Of a stretch of 64,000 bases of DNA, positions 49,001 through 62,054 are shown in pieces. The stretch is from Plectrocnemia conspersa. Taxonomy: Eukaryota > Arthropoda > Insecta > Trichoptera > Polycentropodidae. Location of the stretch: assembly GCA_009617715.1 (NCBI GenBank), contig VTFK01000153.1:496001-560000 (forward strand), given 5' to 3'. The stretch's first letter is position 1; each line of letters opens with the position of its first letter. The position numbers and the translations under genes were made by a program. The notes under the pieces are model-generated. The model did not search any database and was not told where the DNA came from. It saw only the letters and a program-made list of their open reading frames with translations.

Positions 49001-52000
49001 TTTATTGATTATTCAGAATTAAACAAGAAAACGAATATTCTGAATTAAAAGAAATATGAGCTGGAGTCCCACAAGATAGTAGATAGGGCCGACAATCTAT
49101 CTGTTATAGATATGTAATTTGCCACAAATAGATAATGCCAAAGTTGAACATTCGCAGATAATACAGTAATCTTAAAAGTAGTTAAAAAATGGAGGATACT
49201 AAGGAAAAACTTTTAAAGATGCCTGTAGAATCAACAATTGGAGCAAACAAATGGAAAATAAAGTTGAATGAATTATCAGTTCATATCAAATTCACTAATA
49301 AAATGTAACTAATCAGTTGCAAATTATAACAAGGAAATCGCCAGCCTCAGATATCGTCATCTTTTCACATTTGGCACAAATTTTACAGCCGTATTAAAAA
49401 CTTAAAAATAAACATATACATATGTATATCGTCAAGGTTTAGTTATCACTATCACAAATTGTAGTGTGCGTTATATTGGTACTTATTTTATATATAGCAC
49501 TGTGTCCATTAATAAGTATCTAGTGTTTGTTGGCTGTAAAAGGAGGTGTTAACACTAGGTGCTACGATATTTAATATATAGTTTTAGTTAGAGTCTGTGT
49601 AGGCAACGTGACATCGTCATTTTTTTTTAAATGATCAATGTATGTTACCATAATTCATTGAATGAGTAATTCACTCACTTTCTTGTAACAGCATGAGATG
49701 GAGTCGGCTGAAGTCTAAAGAAAGCATGCTGCTCGCTACAGCAACGCCATAGATGACGACAAGCACCTCTGCTTGGAGTTTCAAATCCATAAGTGCTAAC
49801 CTCATTCTGAAATAATATCATGATCATATATAATTTAAACCAAAAATATTTAAATTATTTTTAATTAAAGTGCTTACATTTTTATCGCACACCCTCAACA
49901 TGAAGTATTTGCCTTTGGAATAGAGTTTGGTTATCCTTGGCCAGTAATAGCTGGCGACTGCTCTTTTGTTTCTCAAGACGAGAACGCCACTTGGAGCTAA
50001 ACCCAGAAAGTATTCGACGCTGTCTTCTCCCTGAAACGATTGCAATGCATTACAGATAAATCTTGATAAGAAATGTTTGAAATATTGTGATAAATATATT
50101 TACAAGGACTGGATGAAGATCGGCTCCATACAGCTCCAACCATTTTGCACGATCTAGATAGCTCAATTCGGCAGTTGCCGGCGTCTGTCCGCTGAAAAGA
50201 TAAAATTTGTTATTGAAAAAAAGAGAATATTTTTGGCGATTTTCCCCCAATACCTGTCGTTAAACGAGGCGCGATAAATCATTGTCTTTCAGTTCCTTTT
50301 TTTTTGTGTTGTCAAGGATACACAAGCAAGCGGGGAACAGACGTAGGATTAGATAAGAAAGAAGACAGGTTTCCTTAAACGGACAAATTGCCGTTAACGA
50401 TTACTCACCGTTGATTTTTTTTCAGGAAGACAAAAAGTGAGGTAAGACATAACGAATGGGCGTTGGACTAATTAGTAGGAAATATTTTTTATGTGTTAAT
50501 AAAAAGGCAAGCTTTAAAATAATTGATACGAGCGATGTCGTAACTAGCTTATTTTTTTTTCTTCGATAATAAAAGCAAACGATAGGCTGAATGAAGGCAC
50601 TTTGCTCCAATCAATATGATAAAATACATACATATGCTATAAATAAATAAGCGTCTCTATAACAACATGTAATCATAAAAAAACGTCTCTAGCAAATTTT
50701 CCATGTCAATTGTCACTGAAAGCGACATAGAAACAAAGCTAAGAATAATTCAACGATATATTTCTTGGACCTGACAGAAAATAAAGTGTACGTGAATAAA
50801 TTGCTTGAGAAACGAATAATATACCTAAAATATCTTTACAACAGTATTCTATTCTTCTTATGTGACAATTATGAAGTCAATTTACTCTATAATAATTTAT
50901 ATTCATAAAGGGTGTACTTAAGAAAATATACACCTACAAGATGATTCTGATTCTAGAAATATTTCACAGACCACCTAATACCACATCCACCTCTACACGT
51001 TAATCATTCATAATTATCGCTAAGAAAACTACTTTTTGTTTGGAAAGGATGCCCGCTAGGCAATACGTTCTACCTTGCGCATAATACTATTTTTGCGTGT
51101 ATCCAAGAAGCAATGCAATTGGCTAGCAAACATTCTCATCTGCGATTTGCCAGAGCTGTCTCAAACCAGCATTATAAAACACGTGACACTTGGTCACAGA
51201 AGCAGAAACAAAGCGAGAATACGTCACGACAATCCCTACCGCTCTACGGAAATCACAGCAGACAATAATACAACTCGACATGCCAGCGAAGACTCCCGGA
51301 CTTACAAGACTTGCCTGATAGCGGTATCTACATTTCTCTCTCTCTACATATACAATATATGAATATATGGTTATTTATATATTTTTATAAAATAAACTGT
51401 TACTAGCTTTTCCAGCGTCTATTTACCTTAATTTAACCCGAAAGTAAATCTTTCGTTAATATATGACTTACAAGAGGGGGAACACAATCAACAACTACTT
51501 AGTAAGTAGTGAGACACCAGAACGAAATTAAAGTTTATAGATCAGTGACATCTATTATATAAATTTTAAAGTATTTTATTATTACAGCTTACAATCAATA
51601 GATGTTACTATACAATGTTTAATTTTATTTTAATTATTCATCACAATATTCCTCCGGGAGGTTAGAAAAATCTAGGAAAAGCTAATCTGTGATGATTGAT
51701 TAAAATTATAATTATATTATTATATATTTATATATTTTCTAATATCCCAGACACGTTCTAAGCCTTGTGCCTGTGCATCTGTTGCACCTGCCCAGTTCAA
51801 GTGTGAAGACTACGCAGTCCGTTAAAAACTTTAATTTAACTTTCAAGGAAGTGGTGATTAACTACAACTTTTTGGGTACTGTTTGGGTAATTTTGATCCA
51901 GAAATATGAATTTTTAAGCCAAGTATCGCGATAAACCCGAACTTATGAATAAAGCACGCTTGTAAATTATTGCGGGCGCTAACCAACCCGCAAAAAGCTC

Positions 52001-53193
52001 GCAATAGATCTAAAAGATTTACGATGTAATTGTTTATCCATAGGAAGGGTGTACAAAAAATGTAGTAAATAAATGGTACGAAAAAATTTTAATATCTCGG
52101 TCAGACGCTTAGTGGAGTAATATATACTACTGTTTTATTTTATACAGGTTGTATTTAAAGTATTTATGCATAATTTTATATTAAAAAAAAAACAATCTGA
52201 TACAAGCGTAAAGCTTAATAATAAATAAATTCAATTGCACCTCACAACTATATTTTTGGGCGTCGCATCGAGAGTGGGTAAGTAAGGAAACCTCGTTCAT
52301 AGATGGTACATACTATTCTTTTCCATTCAGAGTTCGCTTCCGTCAGCACTACTATTCGAAATTTAAGTTTCATCTGATATCCCATTCTGTATCGCGTCTG
52401 CTGCGTCAACCATTAACAGATATTTAAAATTAGTTTGTAATTTCACATGTGTGGTTAATGTGAAATTTTGTTATCAAGAACTTCAAGAAGTCAAAACATT
52501 TTTAGAAAGAAACTTATAAATAGTGTGTCGAATATAATAGATTATTTATTTCCGAAATAAAAAAATTGTGCTTTAAGTATAATATTATCAGATATAATAG
52601 GTTGCAGTTGCATTGATATTTACAAATTCATAGATATAAATTTGACAACAAATACCGTACTTCTCAGCTCTTTGAAGCTGGAAATATACCAAATCGCTGT
52701 ATGTGAAATATCGGCCCTGCATTATAAATTATGCAACGCACGTGATTTATACACCCCATCTATCTACATGGTTTTACATTTGTTCGCCATTGAATAAAGA
52801 CCGCTTTTTGGCTTTGCATATTGTGATTTCAGCGCCGATTTCGCGCATGACGACTGTTTCGTTCTACTGATCTCTGTTCACAATGATTAGCCAGTTCTGT
52901 GTTACGTAGCTTTCATCGTGACCGTTGCCATTGGCACTCTGGGGATTTTTCGGCACAATGGTGCCACTAGTATCAATGAAAGCGATTGGCATTCAGTGAA
53001 AAGTGCTATACTGTTTTCGAACGATGTGTTATGTATTGAAACGGTTTGCATTCAAATGATATTTTATACGTACGTTAGAGTTCTGTGAATTTCGGCAGCC
53101 CTGGCTTCCAGAGCTGGTGTCTGGCCTGGTTGAATCTGAACTCTGAGACGTATCCTGGAGGATGACGGCGAGGATCGTAATCTCCTAGCTCAG
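43062..53193 (-). CDS. EPB41L4A: FERM protein, band 4.1-like 4A (EPB41L4A) type, 5' part missing
   Basis: Cortical FERM-domain protein linking membrane and cytoskeleton. Exons joined in phase: 53193-53074, 50191-50104, 50030-49878, 49806-49679, 48775-48687, 48617-48551, 48484-48275, 48210-48055, 47971-47612, 47541-47389, 46182-45991, 45736-45313, 44352-44092, and perhaps one at 43185-43062. FERM F2 ends with ELGDYDPRRHPPGYVSEFRF; F3 starts near GQTPATAELSYLDRAKWLEL and includes YFLGLAPSGVLVLRNKRAV and YYWPRITKLYSKGKYF. The tail has an Arg/Ser-rich stretch, then WDLVDTEGMSAAQLREIPYT, which matches the conserved C-terminal motif of 4A and not of 4B or 5. Exon 53193-53074 has an apparent one-base loss near 53,131. 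The C-terminus is unresolved: a stop occurs at 44,092-44,094, but a GTAAGT overlaps it. F1 and most of F2 lie upstream and were not found. Confidence 0.88.
46750..47330 (+). pseudogene. Mariner transposase remnant in FERM-gene intron
   Basis: Plus-strand translations give a TMTDETLVLYF-like block, matching the first catalytic region, and further on EVLEYFQWELLSHPPY, then SDYHLFEEI, matching the PPYSPDLAPSDYHLF region. The parts in between are shifted and stop-ridden. It is antisense to the host gene in the intron between exons 47389 and 46182. Confidence 0.6.
48950..49310 (+). pseudogene. Jockey-type reverse transcriptase remnant in FERM-gene intron
   Basis: Frame-shifted plus-strand pieces read FLDVAQAFEG, then SWSPTR-like remains of AGVPQGS, YLL and NLPQIDNAKVEH, decayed FADDT, and RINNWSKQMENKVE. 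This order (FLDVxxAF, GVPQGS, FADD, thumb) is that of non-LTR reverse transcriptases of the jockey type. It lies in the intron between exons 49679 and 48775 and is antisense to the gene. Confidence 0.75.
50283..51530. other. FERM-gene intron, no feature recognised
   Basis: Part of the 2.9 kb intron between exons at 53,074 and 50,191. The open frame at 51,075-51,362 does not resemble a known protein. Confidence 0.45.
51535..51760 (-). repeat. SINE-like dispersed repeat, copy A
   Basis: It shares 'attattacagcttaca', 'ttattCATCACAATATTC', 'aaaatctaggaaaagctaatctgtgatgattgat' and 'aaaattata' in the same order as 63,060-63,225, and more weakly 60,300-60,400. It lies in a FERM-gene intron. No coding. 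Confidence 0.6.
51761..53073. other. FERM-gene intron, nothing supported
   Basis: Mixed composition with a more GC-balanced patch at 52,720-53,000, but no exon with both splice sites and homology was found. F1 exons of the FERM gene are not expected here, because it is downstream of the F2 exon. Confidence 0.45.
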
Positions 53194-55185
53194 CTGAAAA
53201 TATTAAAAATACAATAAATTAGTTAGATAGGTTTGAATTAATATCGGATAAATCCGAAGGGCACTAGCTAATTTCAAGATAACGTTATTTATTAAACCAC
53301 TGTATATTTTATTTTCAATTCTAAAAAAAACGCGTTACTTTTAACTTTTTAGTATCAGAAAGTTTATTTGAATATTTTTAGAGACACAAGCAATCGTTAA
53401 CATAATTAATAAAAGTAAAAATAAAATGTGATAAACATGTATATTATATAAAACACAACTCAAAGGCTAGGCTAATGAGCTGACGAGCAAGTTAACATTC
53501 ACGTAAATTTGTGTAAACCCTTTAAACGAGAAAACCCTTGAATGTACACTAAATACACGTACACGACGAATTTCTAATTATGCACCGTATTCTGAAAGTG
53601 TGTTATAGGTATGTATACGTCGGTCTAACCTGGAATTCAGTTCAGAGTATGGCAGGTTTATTGAAACTGAGGTAGAGGCAGGAGGCAGCAGCGAAGACGT
53701 TTCCTTTGTGACTTATTACTTCCCCGACGGGGAATACCCGAAAGTAACAAAAGTTTTCATATGTAAAACAAGACCATTTCGCCCTTTATTACTTGCATCT
53801 ATTGAAGTTCGTCGCGCGGAACCCGTTGGGAAAACTTTACGGTTCGAGCGATGAACGAATTTCGGAGGTGGATTTGGATATTTTTATTTCACAATGACCT
53901 ATACACATATACATATATTTATTATTTTATAATATACCAAAAAATATATAACAGCAGATTTCTACATTTGTCTTTGATGTGACATTATGTGCGCGTGTGT
54001 TCTGTGAGCATGTTAAATTCATGATGTAAATGAAAAAGCCCCTCATGCAAAATGCGACGCATCGATTTTGTGCATTAATTATGTATTATTGGCACAAAAG
54101 CGCACCAGAATCGGCTGGAATGAAAATATGACGGAGCAGGGATTTAACCTTTTAGAAAAATATATGGATAAGTAATATGTTTACAAAAACATTTTTTTAA
54201 ACGTTGGACTAAATTAAATTGGATTTAAAGTGTTTTATTTTATTTAGTGTCAAATATTTTCATTTATTAATAAAATATTAAAAAGGATTAAAAATAGCAT
54301 ACTAAAATTACTCAGATTGCATTTTTATTCATAGTTAATTGATTATAAAAATCTGTATACTGTATGAAATATAAAAGATATTTATAATCATTTTTATACA
54401 TGTATGTAATATGAAAGATGCAGATATTTTATTCAGTATTTGGATTACTCTTCCCAAAGACTAACTAAACAATGTGTTGCACTTCGTATAGATGTGTAAA
54501 AACAGTGTGCGAAATAGCAACGCACAAGTGTATATTGTGATAAAAAGGATTATAGGTGGCGACCGTTCACCGAACAAGATAAACGACGTTTTATGGAACC
54601 TGAATTTCGACCAGCATGACTGAAGAGTGGTATAAGTCTCTCTGGTATGAGAGATATTAGGAATGAAAATTCTTTAATAATGAGCTACTTTAGCTTATAG
54701 AGAATATTTTATATGTATTAAAAAAAACTGTATTTCGGAATCACTTTAATATTATTTTACGAGATAGATAAGAAAAATATATAGAAACTATTGTGTGTCG
54801 ATCTTCTCAAACGACGTTTTTCCTAGAATTATTATAAACACAGATTAGAAAACCACTTTATCTAAATAAGGAATCTGGAGAAAAACCCTTTAAAACAATA
54901 AAAGTCATTGGATTGGCTTATCTTTTTTCCAGACGCTAGGAATGCGAAAGTTTTTGAGCCACGCCATCGAGTGAATATCAGATCGCTAACCAGAAAAGAT
55001 AGCGCGCATACTTCCTCATAAAAGATAACTTCCTTGAGGACCGACCACATCAAGTCATTCGCTCATTACCTGGCCAAGGCCCCAGCAGAAGCATTCCCGT
55101 TTTTTGATCAGTCGCCCATTAAGGAAAGGCTAAATTTCATGGCATTTTTCGTAGAGTTTCCATTTTACTCATCGAAGTTTTGATT
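53194..55185. other. Upstream intron of FERM gene, no exon recognised
   Basis: Missing F1/F2 exons should lie here or further right, possibly beyond the window. I read the minus strand for FERM motifs and found none. A GC-balanced stretch at 54,900-55,140 has a short frame without recognisable homology. Confidence 0.4.
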
Positions 55186-56560
55186 ATTTATTTATTTACT
55201 AAAATTATAACCATCGTGACCTGACAGGCAAACCCAATGCGTCACGATAGTCAAAAGCATAAATACATCATAATACATATAATCATACAGTATGCACACA
55301 TACAACTTCACATACGTACAACTACACACACACTCAAAGCATATAAGCAAAAACACAAAAAACAAGACAAAACAACAGACACAAATCACCTCAACAGGTG
55401 TGCATTGTCCCATACGAACTGAACAAAACTCCATATGTGCAAGAGAAAAAGTGTCAATATTTCTATGGACAGAATTGAGCAGATGAATAGCCTTAGCCAG
55501 AGAAGAGTTGGCAAGTGCTCCAGTTCTAGACTTTACAGGCAAGAATAGTGGACGCGACCGAGAACTATAACCACCTTCAGGAGCCCACATTTGAAGCTGC
55601 TCGAGCACTGAAGGATTGTCTACGATGCCCTTGAGCAATTTCCAGAAGTGTTTAATTACATAAACACTTCTGCGAGTCGACAAAGAAACGTATCCCAGGG
55701 CTCCCAAAATAAAAGCACTGGGAAACAAGAACGGATAATACCCGTATTCCTTCAAAAGTATAAATATCGAAGAAATTTACGTTGTACTTTTTTTCCAGCT
55801 TCAATTCATTACATTGATTCATTACGCCTGGGATCCAAATGATGGAGCTAGTTTCTAGTATGCTGCGAACTAGAGTATCATAAAAAGAGTGCGCAATACT
55901 AAAGTATTCCTGAAGTAACGCGCATTTCTCAAGATAAAACCGAGCATTTTTTAAGGATTTGCTATGAGTCTCTGCAATGTGCTGGCTAAATTTCCAACGT
56001 TCTTCGAAAGTCACTCCTAAATCCTTAGTTGAAGAAAACCTTCCCAGAAAATATCCGCCTAGATGGTATGGAAATTTTGCCGGCGTTAACGACCTTGAAA
56101 ATTAAATTGTGTGACATTTCTTTACAAAAAAAAAGGCAATTGGTTATAGCAAGCCCATTTCCATATAGAGTTAAGATCCTCCTGTAGGTCGAGGGAATCA
56201 GAAATCGAATGCATTTTCTTGTAAATTTTCAAGTCATCTGCATATAATAAAAAATCTGAATGCCCTATTGCTGTTTCTATGTCATTAATGAACAATAAAA
56301 ACAACAATGGACCCAAATTGGATCCTTGAGGTACTCCAGTAGGGGTCTTATATCGTTCTGAAAAGAGTTATTATACTTGACGAATTGATATCTATTGGTC
56401 AAGTAATTTGAGAATAGATTTATGAGATCTTCAGAAAACCCGAAATTAGATTTTTTTTTACAAGTAAAGCATGGTTAACTTTATCAAATGCTTTTTCAAA
56501 ATCTGTGTATATGACGTCCACTTGATACATATAATACAGAATTTTGAGTGATTTTTTCTC
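55186..56560 (-). pseudogene. Jockey/CR1-like non-LTR retrotransposon, 5'-truncated, dead
   Basis: Reverse-transcriptase pieces in order on the minus strand: VDVIYTDFEKAFDKVNHALL (about 56,520), TPTGVPQGSNLGPLLFLLF with YADDLKIYKK (56,340-56,120), LGVTFEERWKFSQHIAETHS-like (about 56,010), DTLVRSILETSSIIW, then KEYGYYPFLFPSAF to the end of ORF2 near 55,300. Frameshifts separate most pieces. The 3' end runs into TAAATAAATAAAT at about 55,186-55,203, a typical retroposon tail. The 5' half, including the endonuclease, is absent. Confidence 0.88.
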
Positions 56561-57146
56561 TTTGATTCATAAATAATATATATTTATGAATTTGTAAATT
56601 TCAATAAAATCTATGTGCACAAAATCAATGGCGTAAATTGCGTCTAAAATATTGCAACCAAAGATCACAGTTGTGTCTGCATACGTTGCTGAGTAATTGC
56701 TATAAATCCATTCTCTTTGTTAGGCGTCAGTGATATCAAGATTTTTGAGCCAAAGTTGACAGTTGATCTTGGGTCGTCGATCAAAATCAGGTGGTATACT
56801 AAAGTAAAGAAGACAGAGCCTTTCCTACATTCTAAATGGAACATTTCAATAATGAAATGTTCCTTGGATATTCAAAACAATTGTCTTTTATTAAAATACA
56901 AATATCGTAAGAATTTTCCTTGCATTTGTCATAGTAGCAGGAAATATTTCTATGTACTTTACTTTCACTTGCTAAGTAATACCGTGGCATATAAAATTAT
57001 CAAATTGCTTTAAATTTCATCACAAATTCCAAAATGTTTAATGCCTAAAATTTAAGTTAGTATTATATTGCTATGATATTTAATAAAACTTACCGTTTTG
57101 AGAAAAACGTTAAAATATGATTACTCTTTAAAATGTCTGTAATTAA

Positions 57147-59880
57147 CACTTTACCGACCGGCAGTTTCACTTCCAGACTTACGCTAAATACCGGCACCTT
57201 TTCGCAAAACTTCGCGAATTTTACCTTTTTTATTTAAATTTATGTATCTTTTGATACGGTCCGAATATTTCGTTGAATTTTTCTAGACATGTTATAAATG
57301 TATCAATGCATCAATTCAAGTTATTATTAGATGGTTCTCAACATGTGGTTCGCCGGAAATAAAAAATAATTATTACTTTTCCTTATTATTAGATTTTTAA
57401 AATGATTATCTTCATTTTAAAATTATAAAAACGAATAACCTAGAAATTTTAATAAAAATAATTTAAATTTAGTTAACCAGCGGTTCTCAAACTTTTTTAA
57501 ATTTGTAAAAAAACTTTTTTTTCAAGCAAACTTTTCTTTTGTATTGTGACATTTTTTACTAATATGAGTTTACTGATGTATAATTCATTTGCAATAAAAT
57601 ATTCACTAACCGTTGTAATTCCTCCATCGTAATGTGAAATTTTCCAGGCACATACACACATAATTTACATTGTCTTTCACGTGTAAATCACTTTTTTAAC
57701 AATAACTAGTTATATAATGAAAGTTTAAAGTGTCTCGATTTTTTTACTGTTTTTTCACAATTGCAACAATATAACCCCATATCGTTTATATTTGGTTTCA
57801 AATATTCGTAATTTTGCATTTTTTTAGATATTCTGGGTAAAACCCGATTCTTCCTTATGGTACCACAGATGCTATTTTTTTTTTATATATTTTTTTTTTG
57901 CTATTTCAGCACTTATAATAATCGTCCATATAAAGATGATGCCATTTGTATTTATTGTCTGATGTTAGATGTGATATTGAATCTTGTAACGAAATTCTAG
58001 GTCCTTAATATATATTTAAAATTTTGATATGTATCCTGACACTAATTCACATACCATTCTTATCACTATACCGTACTTTGTGAGCTTACTGGGGTTGTAT
58101 ACGTGAAAATTTAATCTTCCACACCATGGGATCATACCCTCATCCAGAGATGTGTTTTGGCTTGGTTTGTACATCTTTTTTTAATCTTTCGGAGAAATAA
58201 TCAATTATTTTTTGTACTTTGAACAGTAATCCTACATTATCAGGAACATTTTCATTATTGGAAAAACGCAGGTAACGTAATATTTGATAAAACCTATTTC
58301 TACTCATGGTTTTTGTAAATATCAAGGTTCCTATTAGTGGATTTATTGTCTAATACAGGTGTAATGAGCCTTTTTTACCAGGCCCATTAGCAATATCAAC
58401 TCAAACCAATTTTTTAATTCTGGTACCGTTACATCCACCCATTTTTTAGATTTTATTTGCAGTTTGTATCTGTTGATGTGTTGATTATGGTGTCTATTCG
58501 TTTATTCTGCAATAACGGGAAACAAGTCATCTTCAATAAAGTTTTGTGTCTTGTAAAGTGTCTTCTAAGTATTTTTCTTGTTCATCTTCCTCATTGCTCA
58601 TGAGCATCATAGCATGTGGACGATTTCTTTCATGAACAGAGGAGTCTGAATCACTATCACTATTATTTTTATTGTCACTTGGAATATCTATATATATTTA
58701 ACACTATATTAAATAACATAAACTGTAATTATTTTCACGTAGATTCTACACTCGTATCTAACTAAAAAACTATGTTTTATAAACAGTTCGTAATATTTTT
58801 CGAATATTCACTCGAGCACACGAAAACCAGATGCACTTCACACGATAGTATAACTTAAACTTAATTCTTATCCATAAGTTTTTATGTGTATCGTGCTAAT
58901 AATTCAAAAATAATTACTCGAAAAAATTCCCACTTTCTAAAATAATGTGTCACTGAGATTCGGTATTTCCAGTAAGCCAGTATTATCTGAAGGGAGATAA
59001 TATTTACTCACAAAAAATATGTTGGAATTTCCTTATAGCAGGATAGAAAAAAAAATACAATAGAATCTTACTAATCTGACAATCTTGAGATTCTCAGTAA
59101 TCAATACTATCTAATGGTTAATGATATGATAAATTTTTAGTGTCTTGTACTTTTTATATATGTACATCGTATTTTTTAATTTTATGTAATTTGACTTTAT
59201 TTCTAAATAAACCCATTTACCCAATAAATTATTTTTTAAATATACATATTTATATGTTTGTGTATAAAATATCATATTTTTTTTCTTTTACACCGTCCGA
59301 AAAAAAAAAAGTGTGCTGGATAAAAGTTTTTAGAAATTTGAAAAAAAAGTTTGAGAACCGCTTATTTACCTCAATTTTAATTATATTTATTTAAATTCTA
59401 GATTACTTGCTTTTATAATTTTAAAATCATCAATCAATTTTAAAATCTAATAATAAGGAAATGTAATAATTAATTTCTATTTCCGGCGAACCACATATTG
59501 AGAACCACTTAATAATGGCTTGAATTGATGCATTGTTACATTTATAACATGTCTAGAAAAATTTGTTGAAATATTCGGACCACATCAAAAGATACATAAG
59601 TTTGTCTGGTAGTGAAACTGCCTGATGAAAGAAATATAAAATATATTTATAAAACCTTCGCATTTGTCTAAATATAATTAAAAAAAAAAAAAAATTAAAA
59701 TAAAATGAAAATTCATACATTTATTTAGTCATCTCTTTAAAAAAAAGCAAATAAAACACTAAACATATATTTTTAATTTGACATGGAAACGAAAACATAC
59801 ACAGGACGCCAATTGGCGTCTGCGGTGTTTAACTTTCGGCACACTCAGGACGCCAATTGGCGTGAGCGGTAGATAAAGTG
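57147..59880 (-). mobile_element. piggyBac-type element with long composite inverted ends
   Basis: The outer ends CACTTTACCGACCGG and (complement) CACTTTATCTACCG are each next to TTAA (57,143-57,146; 59,881-59,884). Inverted homology extends inside: 57,222-57,420 (atgtatcttttgat, ggtccgaatatttc, ctagacatgttataaatg) pairs with 59,450-59,610. The right end has extra sequence holding two copies of GACGCCAATTGGCGT (about 59,806 and 59,850). It contains a broken piggyBac transposase on the minus strand. About 2.7 kb. Confidence 0.8.
57990..58700 (-). pseudogene. piggyBac transposase, N-terminal half, broken
   Basis: The minus strand reads an acidic SDSD-rich N-terminus with SVHERNRPHAMMLMSNEEDE. 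Next come WVDVTVPELKNWFELILLMG, then TKTMSRNRFYQILRYLRFSN and VGLLFKVQKIIDYFSERLKK, and after a frameshift near 58,145 DEGMIPWCGRLNFHVYNPSK with the first catalytic Asp, then YGIVIRMVCELVSGY. At least three frameshifts or stops occur, and the C-terminal half with the remaining Asp residues and the Cys-rich domain is gone. Confidence 0.85.
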
Positions 59881-59884
59881 TTAA

Positions 59885-61990
59885 TATACGAGACCAGTAT
59901 AATAGTCCAATAGTAGACATATGACATACTTATCAACTTAAAGGTATAGTTTCATATTCCATAGCGTATTTTAAATTTTTATCCCGACTGGGAGATCAAA
60001 ATAAATAATAACAGGCTTTGCCCAACGTATTTTAACAAGTTAAACAAAATAAACAACTACTCAATTTGTAGCGAAACACCAAACTAAAATCATAGTTTAG
60101 GTTTTATATATTTTATTCAGTAATTAGAGGCATTGCGATATTTTTGAATAAAATAGTTCGCACACTGTTTTGACTCATCTATACGAAGTGCAACACACTT
60201 TATTTTATATATTTTATTCAGTAATTGGATGCCAATTATTGAATAAAATATCTTCATATTTCATACATGTATACAAATTATTATAAAACCAATCCTTAAA
60301 TATCACTATGCACAATTTTATTTTAATTATTTATCACGATATTTAACTGCGAGATTATGTATACCCAAGAAATTATAATCTGTAATAATTTATATAAATA
60401 AAAAAACACTGGTCCATACGAGATTCAAATCCTTTCATATCTATTTTCTCAGTACTTATTTAGTACTTGTTGATTGTGTTTACTTCATTGTAATGTATTA
60501 GTTTCTGGTCATGTTACATAAATAAATAAATTTAATACTATCATTTTACTACTCTTTTAGGCAAAATGTAATTACCCGAGCATGTGAAAATTTTATTTCA
60601 TGTAACATCATATTATTAATATTACAGATTTTGTATATCACATGAGTCTGTTATGCAGGTTTTTTAGCGTGTTTATTGTACTCATATTCAACAGATAATA
60701 TACAATAGATATCAATATATCATACATATATTGCTATAATATAACATAATATACACACTACAATCACATCTTTTGTGGCAAAGCTAGATTTGGTAACATC
60801 TATTTAGCTTTCAAATACAAATTTAAAGCAGCAAATTAAGCCCATGGCTCTGGATTATCAGTTCAGCACCTTATATGGAATATATAAAACCGCGTTGTAT
60901 GTATGCTTATCTTTTTTTTATTAGTGTATTGCAAAATCTTCGCTATAAATCGTATTCAAAAGGCATAATGCCTCCTTCTTATGCGCTGGAAAATAAAATT
61001 TTATTGCCTTTATTGCGTTTTCTTTTTTCATACAAATGATATTTTTTTTATGAGTCGGAATATTATGATCGTAACTTTTATTTTTCATACGCCAGCGGAG
61101 AATTGACGCGAATCCGTCAAATAAAAAGGAGAATTAAAAATTTATTTAAAAGGCACTCTTATCAAATAGGCGCTGGGTTTACGCCGTTCCCTTTACGCTC
61201 GATGACTTTTTTGTATTTTTTTCCAACCCCATTCAGCAACCCTAAAGGTAAACACGGGCGTCCCCAGACGCCGAGAACAAAAGACATAACTTCATGGAAG
61301 TAAAATTCGAACGGGGGCTCAAAAGGAAACGATAGTCGATTTCTGGATGGCTGCTTTCCTTTAAATAAAACGGTATAATAGATTTATAAATAAACCGTAT
61401 TAAAAACACAAGCTTCTCCAGAGAAAAATACAACATATCTACAACTACATAAGAGAAAATAAAATCCGTAACAAAACATCTATAATATAATTGGTAAAAT
61501 ACATAAAATGCAATATCTTTTGTGCAATTCTATTAAATTACATTAAAAAAGGATAAGCTGCTGTTGAAATTTATCGCCATTTTCTTCTTGTTTATGTCAA
61601 TAACATTATAAATAGGCGAAATAGTGAATTCAAAGCAAGAAAAAGTGACGTTTATCATAACAAATAGAAAATAGAGAAAGGAGTGGAAAGACATCCGTTG
61701 TCACTGATGATTTCATTTAAAATTTTACAGAAAAAATCGGATAGTTAATTAAAAATATTATAGATCTCAAAAGTCGGTAACATTTTGGACATTATTAACA
61801 AAATCTAACTTTGACTGTCATTTAATAGCGATTTTTCCGATGTCAACAACTCAATCGAGCAACATGTTTCAGATCATTATAATAAAACAATTACAATATG
61901 CCTTATTAATTTATATAGACCCAGATGTTCTCTTTATGCAAAATATTTAGTAAAACATCTAAACAACCACTTGAATCAATTTTTGATTCA
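59885..61990. other. Intergenic or intron, one SINE-like copy, otherwise nothing supported
   Basis: AT-rich. The window 60,290-60,480 is a SINE-like repeat (listed separately). The open frame at 61,103-61,303 has no recognisable homology. Confidence 0.4.
60290..60480 (-). repeat. SINE-like dispersed repeat, copy B
   Basis: It shares 'attttaattattTATCACGATATT', 'gcgagatta' and 'aatctgtaataat' with copies A and C. At its upper end, on the minus strand, is a B-box-like GGATTTGAATCTCG preceded by 'agtactaaataagtactgag', suggesting a tRNA-derived head. Confidence 0.5.
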
Positions 61991-62054
61991 AGTAAAGATT
62001 TTTTTTATCGTTCAATTCTTATAAATTAAATTAATACTCTCTATTAACACATAC

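Noticed and set aside
54862..55053. Minus-strand frame as a missing FERM exon
   Set aside because: The translation shows no FERM F1/F2 motif and lacks a suitable acceptor-donor pair.
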